Of a stretch of 40,829 nt of DNA, positions 24,093 to 31,848 are shown piece after piece. The DNA lies in assembly GCA_022842465.1 (NCBI GenBank), contig JALHPN010000064.1:1-40829 (forward strand), given 5' to 3'. The first letter of the stretch is position 1; each line of letters starts with the position of its first letter. The notes beneath the pieces were generated by a model that saw only the letters and a program-made list of their open reading frames with translations, had not been told where the DNA came from and searched no databases. The position numbers were made by a program, and so were the translations under genes. The DNA is from Polyangiaceae bacterium (GTDB taxonomy: Bacteria > Myxococcota_A > Polyangia > Polyangiales > Polyangiaceae).

Positions 24093-25474
24093 TTCACGGC
24101 GGGCGGCTTCGGAGCCTGCTGGTCGTCGATGACGCACGAGGCGAGATCGAAGAACATGAACTCGAGCGCGGCCTCGCTCTCCGTCATCGTCGTCAACGAA
24201 GCGTTGCCGACGTGGAGGTCCGTCGCGACGGCGCGCCCGCACCGCTCGGCCGGCGGCTTCGAGGTCGGCGTGTTGATCGAGACGTAGACCGCGCCCTTGC
24301 CGTTCTGCGGGTAGATCCACCGCTGGGAGATGCCGGGCACCGTGCCGCCGATGTCTCCGGCGTTCGACGTCGCGACCTGACCCCTCGGCGAGGACTTGAT
24401 CGCCTTGCCCCACTTGCTCGCCGTCGTGAGGTTCGTGAGCCAGTCGTCCATCGCCTTGCCCTTGGGGAAGGACGTGTCGATGAGGTACGGCGCCGGCCCG
24501 GGCGTCTTGCTCCAGAGCGTCCAGTCCGCCGCCGAAGAGAGCGTCGGGTCCGCCTTGCTGCCGTTCTCGGCCGAGTTGCCGAAGAAGTTGAGGTGGTAGT
24601 GGGAGTTGAAGACGCGACCGCCCGCGTCGAGGTACGCGCGCATGTTCGCGTAGGCCGGGCCGACGGTGTCGCGCGGGTACGGGTTGCACTCGCACTCGTT
24701 GACGATGATGTCGTACTTCATCATCTCGCCGAGCGTGCCCCAGAAGGCGTAGGCGTCCGTCGCCGTCGAGACGCCGGTCGAGTTCGCCCCCTTCCCGGCG
24801 TAGACGTGCACCATGCCGTTGCCCTTGGCATCGGTGAACTCGGACTTGTCGACGCCGATCTTCTGGATCAAGGAGTGGATGGGATCGCATCCGCTCGTGA
24901 GCGCGATGAGCGGCATGTCGCCCTCTCCCTTGTTCTTCGGGAGGCGGAGGAGATCGGCGTCCTGGACGGGGTTGTCCTGGCACTGCTTCACCGCGCCGGG
25001 GAAGACGATCTGCCGGCGCCACTTGCCGATCTGGATGACGAGCGGAAGATCCGCCGAGACGGGGACGTTCTCGAGGCGGAACGCGCCCGTCGCGTCCGTG
25101 AGCGCCGTGACGACCGGACTCCCCGTCACGGGGGCGCCGCCGCACGAGTCGCAGACCGGCCCGTGCTTCACCGGATCCAGATCCGCGTTCGGCACGTACA
25201 CGACGGCGTTGTAGACGGGGTTCTTTCCGGCCGGGTCCAAGACGATGCCGCTGATGCTCGTCGTCGGCGAGCCGCCGCAGTCGACCTGCTTGCACTCGAG
25301 GCCGATGCACGAAGGCTTGGCCGCCGCGTCGGTGGCGCCACCGAAGCCCTCGCTCCCGACGCCGCCTGCGTCGGCGTTCGGATCGACGTCGCTGCCTCGC
25401 TCGGAGCCGCACGCGGCGGTGACGAGGGTGGCGAGCCCGGAGAAAGCGAGACAAGCAAGCAGGCTTCGTCGCAT
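24089..25474 (-). CDS. Lipoprotein with carboxypeptidase-regulatory-like domain (paralogue B)
   Basis: The product is 461 aa from ATG 25472-25474. The lipobox LATLVTAAC (Cys about residue 22) is followed by a short Asp/Gly tether, then CIGLECKQVDCGG and an Ig-like regulatory domain (SISGIVLDPAGKNPVYNAVV; CDSC pair; TDATGAFRLENVPVSADLPL; KWRRQIVFPG). An alpha/beta C-terminal region follows (MMKYDIIVNECECNPYPRD, AYLDAGGRVFNSHYHLNFFG). The order of blocks, the CDxC pair and the K-x-x-RR segment match the gene at 20293-21546, so the two are paralogues with low overall identity. Related Polyangia genes exist as families of unknown role. It overlaps the Cys-rich gene downstream by 4 bases. Confidence 0.7.
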   Translation of the reverse strand: MRRSLLACLAFSGLATLVTAACGSERGSDVDPNADAGGVGSEGFGGATDAAAKPSCIGLECKQVDCGGSPTTSISGIVLDPAGKNPVYNAVVYVPNADLDPVKHGPVCDSCGGAPVTGSPVVTALTDATGAFRLENVPVSADLPLVIQIGKWRRQIVFPGAVKQCQDNPVQDADLLRLPKNKGEGDMPLIALTSGCDPIHSLIQKIGVDKSEFTDAKGNGMVHVYAGKGANSTGVSTATDAYAFWGTLGEMMKYDIIVNECECNPYPRDTVGPAYANMRAYLDAGGRVFNSHYHLNFFGNSAENGSKADPTLSSAADWTLWSKTPGPAPYLIDTSFPKGKAMDDWLTNLTTASKWGKAIKSSPRGQVATSNAGDIGGTVPGISQRWIYPQNGKGAVYVSINTPTSKPPAERCGRAVATDLHVGNASLTTMTESEAALEFMFFDLASCVIDDQQAPKPPAVK

Positions 25475-25665
25475 GGGGACCTTTCCGTGCCCGCAGGGGC
25501 GGGGCGAGGAGTTCTACCGTGGCGCGGGCGCCGCGCAACCCCTCGTACGGCCACGCTTCCGGCGACGTTCCCCGAGGGAAGGTCCTGAGACGTGCGGACG
25601 TAGCACGCGGCGCCGCACGGCTCCTCCGTCGGGCCGGCCCGCCGTTCGCATGTGGGACGGGGTAC

Positions 25666-27012
25666 ATGGTGGCGCTCGTCGTCTCGGTCGTCTGCCTCGC
25701 GGCGAACGCGTTCTTCGTCGCGGCAGAGTTCGCGATCGTGAAGGTGCGCCTGACGCAGATCGAGCCTCGCGCCCGACGCGGCGAAAGGCGCGCCGTGGCC
25801 GCCGCGGCGGTGCTCGCGCAGCTCGACCGTTACCTCTCCGTGACGCAGGTCGGCATCACGATCGCGAGCCTCGGTCTTGGCTGGGTGGCGGAGCCTGCGA
25901 TCGAGGCATTCGGGGATCGCGTGGCGATCGCGGTCACGGGCGCGGCGCTCGGCCGCGTCGGCCACATCGTCGTGGACGTGCTCGGGCTCGGGACGCTGAC
26001 GTTCCTCCACGTCCTCGTCGGCGAGCTCGTCCCGAAAGCGATCGCCATCCGGCACTCCGAGTCGACGGCGCTCACGACCGCGCTCCCTCTCCGCGCCGTG
26101 AACCTCGTGCTGACGCCCGTCCTGTGGATCCTCGAGCGCGCGCAGCACGCCGTCCTCCGTCTCCTCGACGTCGATCCCCACATGACCGAGGGCTCGCTGA
26201 GCGAGGAGGAGATCGTCGGCATCCTCGGGGCGCGCGCGGCGGAGGACGCCGTCGCGGAGGACAAGCAGAAGACCGTCGCGCGCGTGCTCCGCTTCGCGAC
26301 GCGGCCCGTGAGGCAGATCATGGTCCCGCGCGTGGACGTCGTCGCGTTGCCCATCGACACGAGCGGTCAGGGGGCGTTCGCGCTCCTCAAGAAGCACGAG
26401 TACTCGCGCGTGCTCCTCCACGCCGCGTCGCTGGACGAGGTCGTCGGCTATCTCTACGCGAAGGACTTCCTCTTCGACGAGGACGCCCGGTCGCGGGAAG
26501 ATCTCCGCGGGCTCGAGCGTCAGGCGCTCTTCGTGCCCGAGCAGCGCGAGTGTCTCGCCGTCTTCCGCGAGATGCAGCGCACGGGCATCCCGCTCGCCGT
26601 CGTCATCGACGAATACGGAGGCACGAGCGGCATGGTCACCGCGGAGGACCTCGTCGAGGAGGTGCTCGGCGAGATCCACGACGAGTCCGACGCGGAGCCC
26701 GAGAAGATCGTCCGCCTGGACGAGGCCACGCCCGCGTGGGACGTCGACGCGCGCGCGACCGTCGACGAGCTACGCGACGCGGGCATCCCCCTCGTGACGG
26801 CGGGCATCGGCGAGCCCATCGGCAAGCTCGTCCTCGATCACCTCGCGCACATGCCGCGCGTCGGAGACGTCGCGACGTTCGCCGAGGGCATCCTCGTCGA
26901 GGTCGTGGCGACGAGCCGGCGACGCATCCAGCGGCTCCGCGTCCGCTTGCGTCCGGAGCCGGCGCGCGACGTCGGGGGCTCGGCGCCCGGCGCCCCGCTC
27001 CCGACGACGTGA
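25666..27012 (+). CDS. CorC/HlyC-family membrane protein (DUF21 + CBS pair + CorC domain)
   Basis: The product is 448 aa. ATG 25666 (MVALVVSVVCLAANAFFVAA) was chosen over 25519 because the family starts with this membrane helix. DUF21 membrane domain: residues 1-180 with AAEFAIVKVRLTQIEPRARR, TVTQVGITIASLGLGWVAEP-like segment and FLHVLVGELVPKAIAI. The CBS pair follows (about 200-320; RQIMVPRVDVVALPIDTS, VVGYLYAKDFL, VVIDEYGGTSGMVTAEDLVE) and then the CorC/HlyC transporter-associated domain at about 345-430. Homologues (CorC, YfjD, human CNNM) move Mg2+ or Co2+ across the inner membrane; older databases call them hemolysins. Convergent with the SDR gene, 3 nt apart. Confidence 0.9.
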   Translation: MVALVVSVVCLAANAFFVAAEFAIVKVRLTQIEPRARRGERRAVAAAAVLAQLDRYLSVTQVGITIASLGLGWVAEPAIEAFGDRVAIAVTGAALGRVGHIVVDVLGLGTLTFLHVLVGELVPKAIAIRHSESTALTTALPLRAVNLVLTPVLWILERAQHAVLRLLDVDPHMTEGSLSEEEIVGILGARAAEDAVAEDKQKTVARVLRFATRPVRQIMVPRVDVVALPIDTSGQGAFALLKKHEYSRVLLHAASLDEVVGYLYAKDFLFDEDARSREDLRGLERQALFVPEQRECLAVFREMQRTGIPLAVVIDEYGGTSGMVTAEDLVEEVLGEIHDESDAEPEKIVRLDEATPAWDVDARATVDELRDAGIPLVTAGIGEPIGKLVLDHLAHMPRVGDVATFAEGILVEVVATSRRRIQRLRVRLRPEPARDVGGSAPGAPLPTT

Positions 27013-27018
27013 GGGTCA
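27010..27018. other. Minimal convergent junction TGA-GGG-TCA
   Basis: Fourth case of convergent stop codons with a three-base gap, here between the CorC-like gene and the SDR gene. Confidence 0.9.
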
Positions 27019-27783
27019 CATCGCGAGGAATCCGCCGTCCGCGACGAACGAGGTCCCGGTGCAGTAGGAGGCCTCGTCGCTCGCGAGGAAGAGCGCGAGG
27101 CTCGCGATCTCCTCGTTCTTCCCGTAGCGATGCATCGGGACCATCGATTCGAAGCCGGTCTTCACCGTCTCCGCGGCCCCCGGCGCGGCCTGCTCCTCGA
27201 TCGAGCGCATCATCCGGTTCTCGATCGGCCCCGGGTTGATGGCGACGACGCGGATGTTCGCGGCGGCGAGCTCGATCGCGGCGCTCTTCACGAGGCCCAT
27301 GACCGCGTGCTTGCTCGCGCAGTACGGAGCGAGCCCGCGCGAGCCGATCCAGCCTGCGACCGACGAGGTCACCAGGATCGCGCCGCGCCCTCGCTTCTCC
27401 ATCGCGGGGGCGGCGGCCTGGATCGCGAGGAAGGCTCCGCGCACGTTGACCCTCATCACGCGATCGAACGCGTCGAGAGGGTACTCGGTGATCGGCGCGA
27501 CGCGACCCTCGACGCCCGCGTTCGCGAACATCACGTCGAGGCCGCCGTACCGCTCGACGGCCAAGGACACCGCACGCTGGCTGGTCGCCTCCTCCCCGAC
27601 GTCGCCGGCGACGACGGCCGCGTTCGCCTTCCCGAGGCTCTCGGCCAGCGACGTCAGCCGCGCTTCGTCGAGATCCACGAGCACGACCTTGGCGCCTTCG
27701 GCGACGAAGAGGCGAGCCGAAGCTTCGCCGATCCCACCGGTCGCGCCCGTGACGATGCAGATGCGGTTCTCGAGACGTTTCAT
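27016..27783 (-). CDS. Short-chain dehydrogenase/reductase (SDR, classical)
   Basis: The product is 255 aa from ATG 27781-27783, the usual SDR length. The Rossmann motif TGATGGIGEASARLF (residues 12-26) and the acidic residue of VVLVDLDEARL (Asp, NAD preference) are followed by NAG in MFANAGVEG (about 89), the active-site Ser in LVTSSVAGWIG (about 139) and YCASKHAVMG (Tyr-x-x-x-Lys, about 153). INPGPIENRMM and the closing GTSFVADGGFLAM are typical. It oxidises or reduces an alcohol/ketone in the cytosol; the substrate is not predictable from sequence alone. No pathway neighbours are present. Confidence 0.9.
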   Translation of the reverse strand: MKRLENRICIVTGATGGIGEASARLFVAEGAKVVLVDLDEARLTSLAESLGKANAAVVAGDVGEEATSQRAVSLAVERYGGLDVMFANAGVEGRVAPITEYPLDAFDRVMRVNVRGAFLAIQAAAPAMEKRGRGAILVTSSVAGWIGSRGLAPYCASKHAVMGLVKSAAIELAAANIRVVAINPGPIENRMMRSIEEQAAPGAAETVKTGFESMVPMHRYGKNEEIASLALFLASDEASYCTGTSFVADGGFLAM

Positions 27784-27980
27784 GGCGACTCTCCTCGCCC
27801 GCCCGCTCTCAAGACGCGTGCCGCAGCGAAGCCCGCGGGATCGCGTCGGCCGCGCCTCGCGCTCGACGCAGCTTCTGCGTGACCGCGCAACCCCATGCCT
27901 CCGGTCGCGTGCGGGGCGCGGATGTCCACCTGGCACCTGCGGCGGCGAGGCGGCGACAAGTTGGCAGGCCGCGAGCGCCG

Positions 27981-28001
27981 TCACGGGGAAGATCGCCGTG
28001 A
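27981..28001. promoter_or_regulatory. Hairpin TCACGG-N9-CCGTGA upstream of the pseudopilin gene
   Basis: A 6-bp inverted repeat with a 9-nt loop lies 46 nt before ATG 28047, in the leader of the pseudopilin gene. A GGGGAGGTGAG purine stretch follows, but too far upstream of the ATG to be its ribosome binding site. Confidence 0.3.
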
Positions 28002-28046
28002 TTCCGCGGGGAGGTGAGCGGCACATCGCTCGCACTCGTCGATCGC

Positions 28047-28487
28047 ATGCCGAACAAGAACCTCCTCTCCCCTCGTCGTCGTCGGCTCCGCGCGCTCGCC
28101 TCGCGGCGCGGCATGAGCCTCATCGAGATCCTCGTCGTGCTGAGCATCATCGCGCTGATCTCGGGCGTCATCGGGATCGCCGTGGTCGGCCACCTCGAGC
28201 GCGCCCGGATCAGCACGTCGCGCCAGAGCGCCCTCACCCTGAGGAACGCCGTGAACACGTTCCGCCTGAACCACGCCGCCGACGACTGCCCGACGGTGGA
28301 CGCCCTCGTCGCCGCGCGCGAGATCGACAAGGCGTCGAAGACCCTCGACGCGTGGGACATGCCGTTCGTCGTGAAGTGCGACGAGCAAGGCGACGTCAGC
28401 GTCGTCAGCGGCGGACCCGACAAGAAGATCGGCACGCCCGACGACATCCGCGCTCCCGAGCCGCCGCCGTCCGTCGCGCAGCGTTGA
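28047..28487 (+). CDS. Type II secretion GspG-like pseudopilin (orphan)
   Basis: The product is 146 aa from ATG 28047. After a 21-residue basic leader (SPRRRRLRALASRRG) it has a textbook prepilin peptidase site, RRG|MSLIEILVVLSII, with Glu at +5, followed by the hydrophobic helix. The GspG-like globular part ends in GGPDKKIGTPDDIRAP, which resembles the calcium-binding C-terminal loop of GspG. GspG is the major pseudopilin of the type II secretion pseudopilus at the inner membrane. No other gsp gene is nearby, so it may be a second GspG copy or belong to another assembly. Convergent with the oxidase gene, 11 bp apart. Confidence 0.85.
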   Translation: MPNKNLLSPRRRRLRALASRRGMSLIEILVVLSIIALISGVIGIAVVGHLERARISTSRQSALTLRNAVNTFRLNHAADDCPTVDALVAAREIDKASKTLDAWDMPFVVKCDEQGDVSVVSGGPDKKIGTPDDIRAPEPPPSVAQR

Positions 28488-28498
28488 CGCGAGGGGCC

Positions 28499-29626
28499 TC
28501 ACGGCGCGAGACGATCGAGCCGGAAGAGGCCGAGGTCGAGGCGCGAGCGTCCTCCCGTCACCAGGTCTGCGATCGCCTCGCCCATGACGCTCGCGAACTT
28601 GAACCCGTGCCCCGAGCAGGGCGACGCGACGACGACCTCGGGCGTGTCGGGGAGCACGTCGACGACGAAGTGACCGTCCGAGACGTTCGTGAACGTACAC
28701 ACCTTCATCGCGAGCGTGGGGCCGTCGGCGTCCGGAAACACGGCGCGGAGGCCTCGCCGGAGGAGCGCTTCGTCTGCCGCGTTGGGCTCGCGATCGACCG
28801 CGTCTGCCGCGCTGGTCTCCCGGAGGTGGTTGTAGACGCCGAGCTTCATCCCCGGAACGCCGTGGACGGGGAACTGGTAGAGCAGGAGGTCGCCGTGCTC
28901 GACGATGCCGACGGGAAACGCTCCGAGCGCGAAGCGAGCGGGCACCTTCGGCTGGAACCATCCGAGCACTTGCCGCTCGGCGACGGCCTTCCCTGCGAGC
29001 GCCGGTACGTGCTCGCCGATCCACGCGCCCGTCGAGAGGACGAGGCGCCCGGCTTCGTACGTCCCCTTCGAGGTCGTCACCCGGACGCCGGAGGAGGTGG
29101 TCTCCCACGCGACGAGCGGCTCGCGCGCACGGAGGTCCGCGCCGGCTCCGAGCGCGAGCCCGGCGAAGGCGACGACGGCGCGCTCGCACATGACGAACCC
29201 CGCGTCGGGCTGGAGCACGGCCACGTCGCCGCCGGGTAGCCGGTAGCCAGGGTGGCGCCTCTCGAGCTCGACCGCGCTCACGACCTCGTGCGGGAGATCG
29301 TGGACGCGGCACGCTTCGAGCGACCCTCGAACGAGTCGGCCCGTCTCCGGCCCCGCGTCGACGCCGCCCGTCACGAACAGGAGCTTCTCCGCGACGCGCG
29401 CCTCGACGTCGCGCCAGATCTCGTACGCGCGGCGGAGGAGCGGAACGTAGGACGGGTGCTCGAAGTAGGCGAGCCGGATGATGCGGCTCACGCCGTGCGA
29501 CGAGCCCATCGTGTTCGGGACGTCGAAGCGCTCGAGCCCGAGCACCCGCTCGCCGCGCGCCGCGAGCTGCCACGCCGCGGAGGCGCCCATCGCGCCGAGC
29601 CCGGCGACGATCACGTCGTACGTCAT
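28499..29626 (-). CDS. Monomeric sarcosine oxidase / N-methyltryptophan oxidase family flavoenzyme
   Basis: The product is 375 aa from ATG 29624-29626, matching MSOX and SolA length. FAD-binding VIVAGLGAMGASAAWQLAARG starts at residue 5, followed by LGLERFDVPNTMGSSHGVSR with the family GSSHG. The covalent flavin Cys of MSOX (Cys315) aligns with the Cys in KVCTFTNVSDGHFVVDVLP, and SGHGFKFASVMGEAIADL closes the site. These enzymes oxidise N-methyl amino acids with O2, giving formaldehyde and H2O2 in the cytosol. Sarcosine, N-methyltryptophan and pipecolate oxidases share this fold, so the substrate is open. No glycine or methylamine genes lie next to it. Confidence 0.9.
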   Translation of the reverse strand: MTYDVIVAGLGAMGASAAWQLAARGERVLGLERFDVPNTMGSSHGVSRIIRLAYFEHPSYVPLLRRAYEIWRDVEARVAEKLLFVTGGVDAGPETGRLVRGSLEACRVHDLPHEVVSAVELERRHPGYRLPGGDVAVLQPDAGFVMCERAVVAFAGLALGAGADLRAREPLVAWETTSSGVRVTTSKGTYEAGRLVLSTGAWIGEHVPALAGKAVAERQVLGWFQPKVPARFALGAFPVGIVEHGDLLLYQFPVHGVPGMKLGVYNHLRETSAADAVDREPNAADEALLRRGLRAVFPDADGPTLAMKVCTFTNVSDGHFVVDVLPDTPEVVVASPCSGHGFKFASVMGEAIADLVTGGRSRLDLGLFRLDRLAP

Positions 29627-29646
29627 CGGGCCATGGTGACCGAACG

Positions 29647-30423
29647 TCAGTCGGTCGCGAAGCAGTAGATGCGACCCTCGCCGTTCGCGTTGAGCATCGC
29701 CTGCGCGGTGCACGCGACGTTGTGGGCGGCGTTCCAGCGATCGTTCGCGTTGTTGGCCGTCTGGTCGCTGTCGGTATGCCCGACGGCCGCGTTGTTGCCG
29801 CCGCCGCTGTTCATCCAGTTCTGACAGTTGGCGTTGTTCGCGGCGACGCCTGCCTGCGTCGAGCCCGTGAGCACATCGTGGCGGTTCACCGGGACGGCGA
29901 CGCCGTTCTCGTCGAGGATGCTCGCCTGCGGCAGGTTGAAGCCGGCGGCGTGCAGGTCGGCGACGGTGTTGGCGATGAGGGTCCCGGCCTTGTTCCGCCA
30001 CGGACCGGCGCCGATGCGATCCTTCGCGGCGACGCCGCCCTGGCCGCTCGTGGAGAGGTACGCCTTCCACGTGTGATCGCCGCCCCCCGCGGCGACCGCG
30101 AGCGACTGACACTTCGCGTCGGCGCCCGCGAGGCCGCCGAGATTACCGCCCGTTCCGCCCGGAACGCTGGAGGCGAAGAACGTCATCAGGGACTTCGCGC
30201 CCCCCTCCGCGTCTCCGCCGGCGTCCGTGCCACCGGAGCTCGACGAGCTGCTGCTGCTGCTCGTGGACCCGTCCGGCGGCGCCGACGTGGTCGGCGAAGG
30301 CCCCGGGGAGAGCGCCCCCGCGTCCGCCTCGCCCTGGGTGGCGTCCCCCTCACCGGAGCAGGCCTGCACCAGGCAGACGGTGGTCACGACTCCGAGCGCG
30401 GAAAGCGAGAGAGCAAGACGCAT
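29647..30423 (-). CDS. Lipoprotein with endostatin/DUF1554-like lectin-fold domain
   Basis: The product is 258 aa from ATG 30421-30423 with a strong AGGAGG 8 nt upstream. The lipobox TVCLVQAC (Cys about residue 22) is followed by a Ser/Asp/Gly/Pro-rich tether (to about 75) that includes a nine-Ser run. The C-terminal domain starts LMTFFASSVPGGTGGNLGGL and has GADAKCQSLA, TWKAYLST, WRNKAGTLIANTVADL and NCQNWMNSGGGNNAAVG (endostatin/C-type-lectin-like DUF1554 pattern) with paired Cys to the end (GRIYCFATD). Such domains bind sugars or proteins. It is probably on the outer surface. No catalytic residues seen. Confidence 0.75.
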   Translation of the reverse strand: MRLALSLSALGVVTTVCLVQACSGEGDATQGEADAGALSPGPSPTTSAPPDGSTSSSSSSSSSGGTDAGGDAEGGAKSLMTFFASSVPGGTGGNLGGLAGADAKCQSLAVAAGGGDHTWKAYLSTSGQGGVAAKDRIGAGPWRNKAGTLIANTVADLHAAGFNLPQASILDENGVAVPVNRHDVLTGSTQAGVAANNANCQNWMNSGGGNNAAVGHTDSDQTANNANDRWNAAHNVACTAQAMLNANGEGRIYCFATD

Positions 30424-30501
30424 GGCACTCCTCCTGGAAGACGACGACCGCGGTCCGAGCAAGTCGCGTTCCGTCTACGCGCTCGCAATCAGAGCGGAAA
30501 A

Positions 30502-31176
30502 TCACCGCCGGAGCGCGGAGTGCGTCGCGGGCACACGCGCGAGGAAGCGCTCGAGCGCGGTCACGAGCTCGCGCTCGCTGACGAACACGTCGTCGACGAC
30601 GTCGCTCTCGAGGAGCATCTCGTAGAGGGCTCCCGCGTCCTTCATGGGGAGCGAGCCCGCGAGCGCGTCGACGTCCGCACCTTCGGGTGACGCGAGCGCG
30701 ATGTGCTCTTCACGGGCGAGCCAGGCGAGGAAGGCGCGCGGCGCGATCCCGATTTCCGGAGCACGGCGCGCCTCGAGGACCTCCGCCTCGTGCCGTGTCA
30801 GGTACGCCATCGCCGCGGCGCGGTGCTCGCCGGGTGCGGCCTCGACGACTCCTCCGTCGGGGGAGGCGCCGTCGAGCAGCGTGCAGTCGAGGGTCTCGGC
30901 GAGCACGTGGAACGCCCAGACGAAGAGGGCCGCGCTCGGCCCGTTCGCGCCGCCGCGCACGCGGTCGCCCTGCGCGGGGAAATCGAGCATGAAGGCGGCG
31001 CACGCGTCGTCGTCGAGCGTGAGCGCCGACGCGATCCGAAGGACCTGCCCGCGCAGCGTCGCGCGCGGCGCCGTCTGCTTCACGAGGGCGCGCGTCAGCG
31101 TGGCGGGGAGGAGCGGACCGCTCGCTCCCGACTTCTCGAGGGTCATGTGCGCCGTCATCGGGGTGGCGAGCAGCAT
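30502..31176 (-). CDS. Cytoplasmic protein of unknown function (224 aa)
   Basis: It starts at ATG 31174-31176; ATG 31155 or 31146 (both in frame) are alternatives. There is no signal peptide. The protein alternates helical segments (GPSAALFVWAFHVLAETLDC; GEHRAAAMAYLTRHEAEVLE; AGALYEMLLESDVVDDVFV) with few Cys. I do not recognise a family. The Trp/Phe-rich centre suggests a folded globular domain. Another minus-strand gene starts 78 bp downstream, with its own ribosome binding site. Confidence 0.6.
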   Translation of the reverse strand: MLLATPMTAHMTLEKSGASGPLLPATLTRALVKQTAPRATLRGQVLRIASALTLDDDACAAFMLDFPAQGDRVRGGANGPSAALFVWAFHVLAETLDCTLLDGASPDGGVVEAAPGEHRAAAMAYLTRHEAEVLEARRAPEIGIAPRAFLAWLAREEHIALASPEGADVDALAGSLPMKDAGALYEMLLESDVVDDVFVSERELVTALERFLARVPATHSALRR

Positions 31177-31324
31177 AGGGGAAGGTCTCGCCCACGTCGC
31201 CGCACGAAGGCGCCTGCGTCTTCATGCCCTCCTGCCGCCGCGGCGTTCCTCCCCTTCCCGAGCGCGGCCACACGAGGCGAGCGGTGTGCGCCTCGTGTGC
31301 GCGTGCCGATCGGCGAGCGCGCGG

Positions 31325-31330
31325 TACACT
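31325..31330 (+). promoter_or_regulatory. Candidate -10 box (TACACT) for the single-helix protein
   Basis: GGTACACT ends 5 nt before ATG 31336 and no Shine-Dalgarno fits between. It is the tightest example of the repeated leaderless-type spacing in this window. Confidence 0.35.
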
Positions 31331-31335
31331 TCGAG

Positions 31336-31701
31336 ATGCTCTTCGGATCCCTCGCGCCCTACCGGATGCCTGCTCGCGACGAAGACGCCGAGCTCGAAGC
31401 GCTCGTCGACCACGACGGTCTCGATCGCGCGCTCTCGCGCCATCGACGTCGCGCGATGGCGGCCCTCGTGATCGGCGTCACGAGCCTCCTCGCGCTGCTC
31501 GTCGTCGTGACGGCGGCCGACGACGTCCTCGCGCTCCGTCGCTTCCGCGGCGCGGCGGAGGAGCCCGCCCTCGCGGGGCGGACCGCCATGGTCGTGCCCC
31601 CGAGGCTCGCGCCCTCGAGCGCCTTCGCCATGCGCGAGCTCGCGGGCCCGTCGAGCGCGCCGTTCGCGTTCCTGGAGCTTCCCGGCCAGCGCATCGACTG
31701 A
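31336..31701 (+). CDS. Single-pass membrane protein of unknown function (121 aa)
   Basis: ATG 31336 was chosen because a TACACT box sits 5 nt before it; the longer open frame lacks protein character. Residues 10-40 are acidic then Arg-rich (EDAELEALVDHDG; RALSRHRRRAM), next comes one transmembrane helix (ALVIGVTSLLALLVVVTA, about 44-61), and the C-terminal 60 residues are Pro/Ala-rich (MVVPPRLAPSSAF). The Arg-rich side would stay in the cytosol. No family recognised. It stands alone, 147 bp before the phospholipase-D gene. Confidence 0.6.
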   Translation: MLFGSLAPYRMPARDEDAELEALVDHDGLDRALSRHRRRAMAALVIGVTSLLALLVVVTAADDVLALRRFRGAAEEPALAGRTAMVVPPRLAPSSAFAMRELAGPSSAPFAFLELPGQRID

Positions 31702-31848
31702 ACGGCGCGGCCGACGGTGCGCCTGGTGGCCGGAGCTGGATCTCGAAGAGCCCAGGTCGGGTGGGGTCAGAGCGCCCGCATGACGTGGAAACGAGGGCTT
31801 CGATGGATGTAGGCGCCGGTACGACACGTGCTCGTCTCGGCGCTCACG

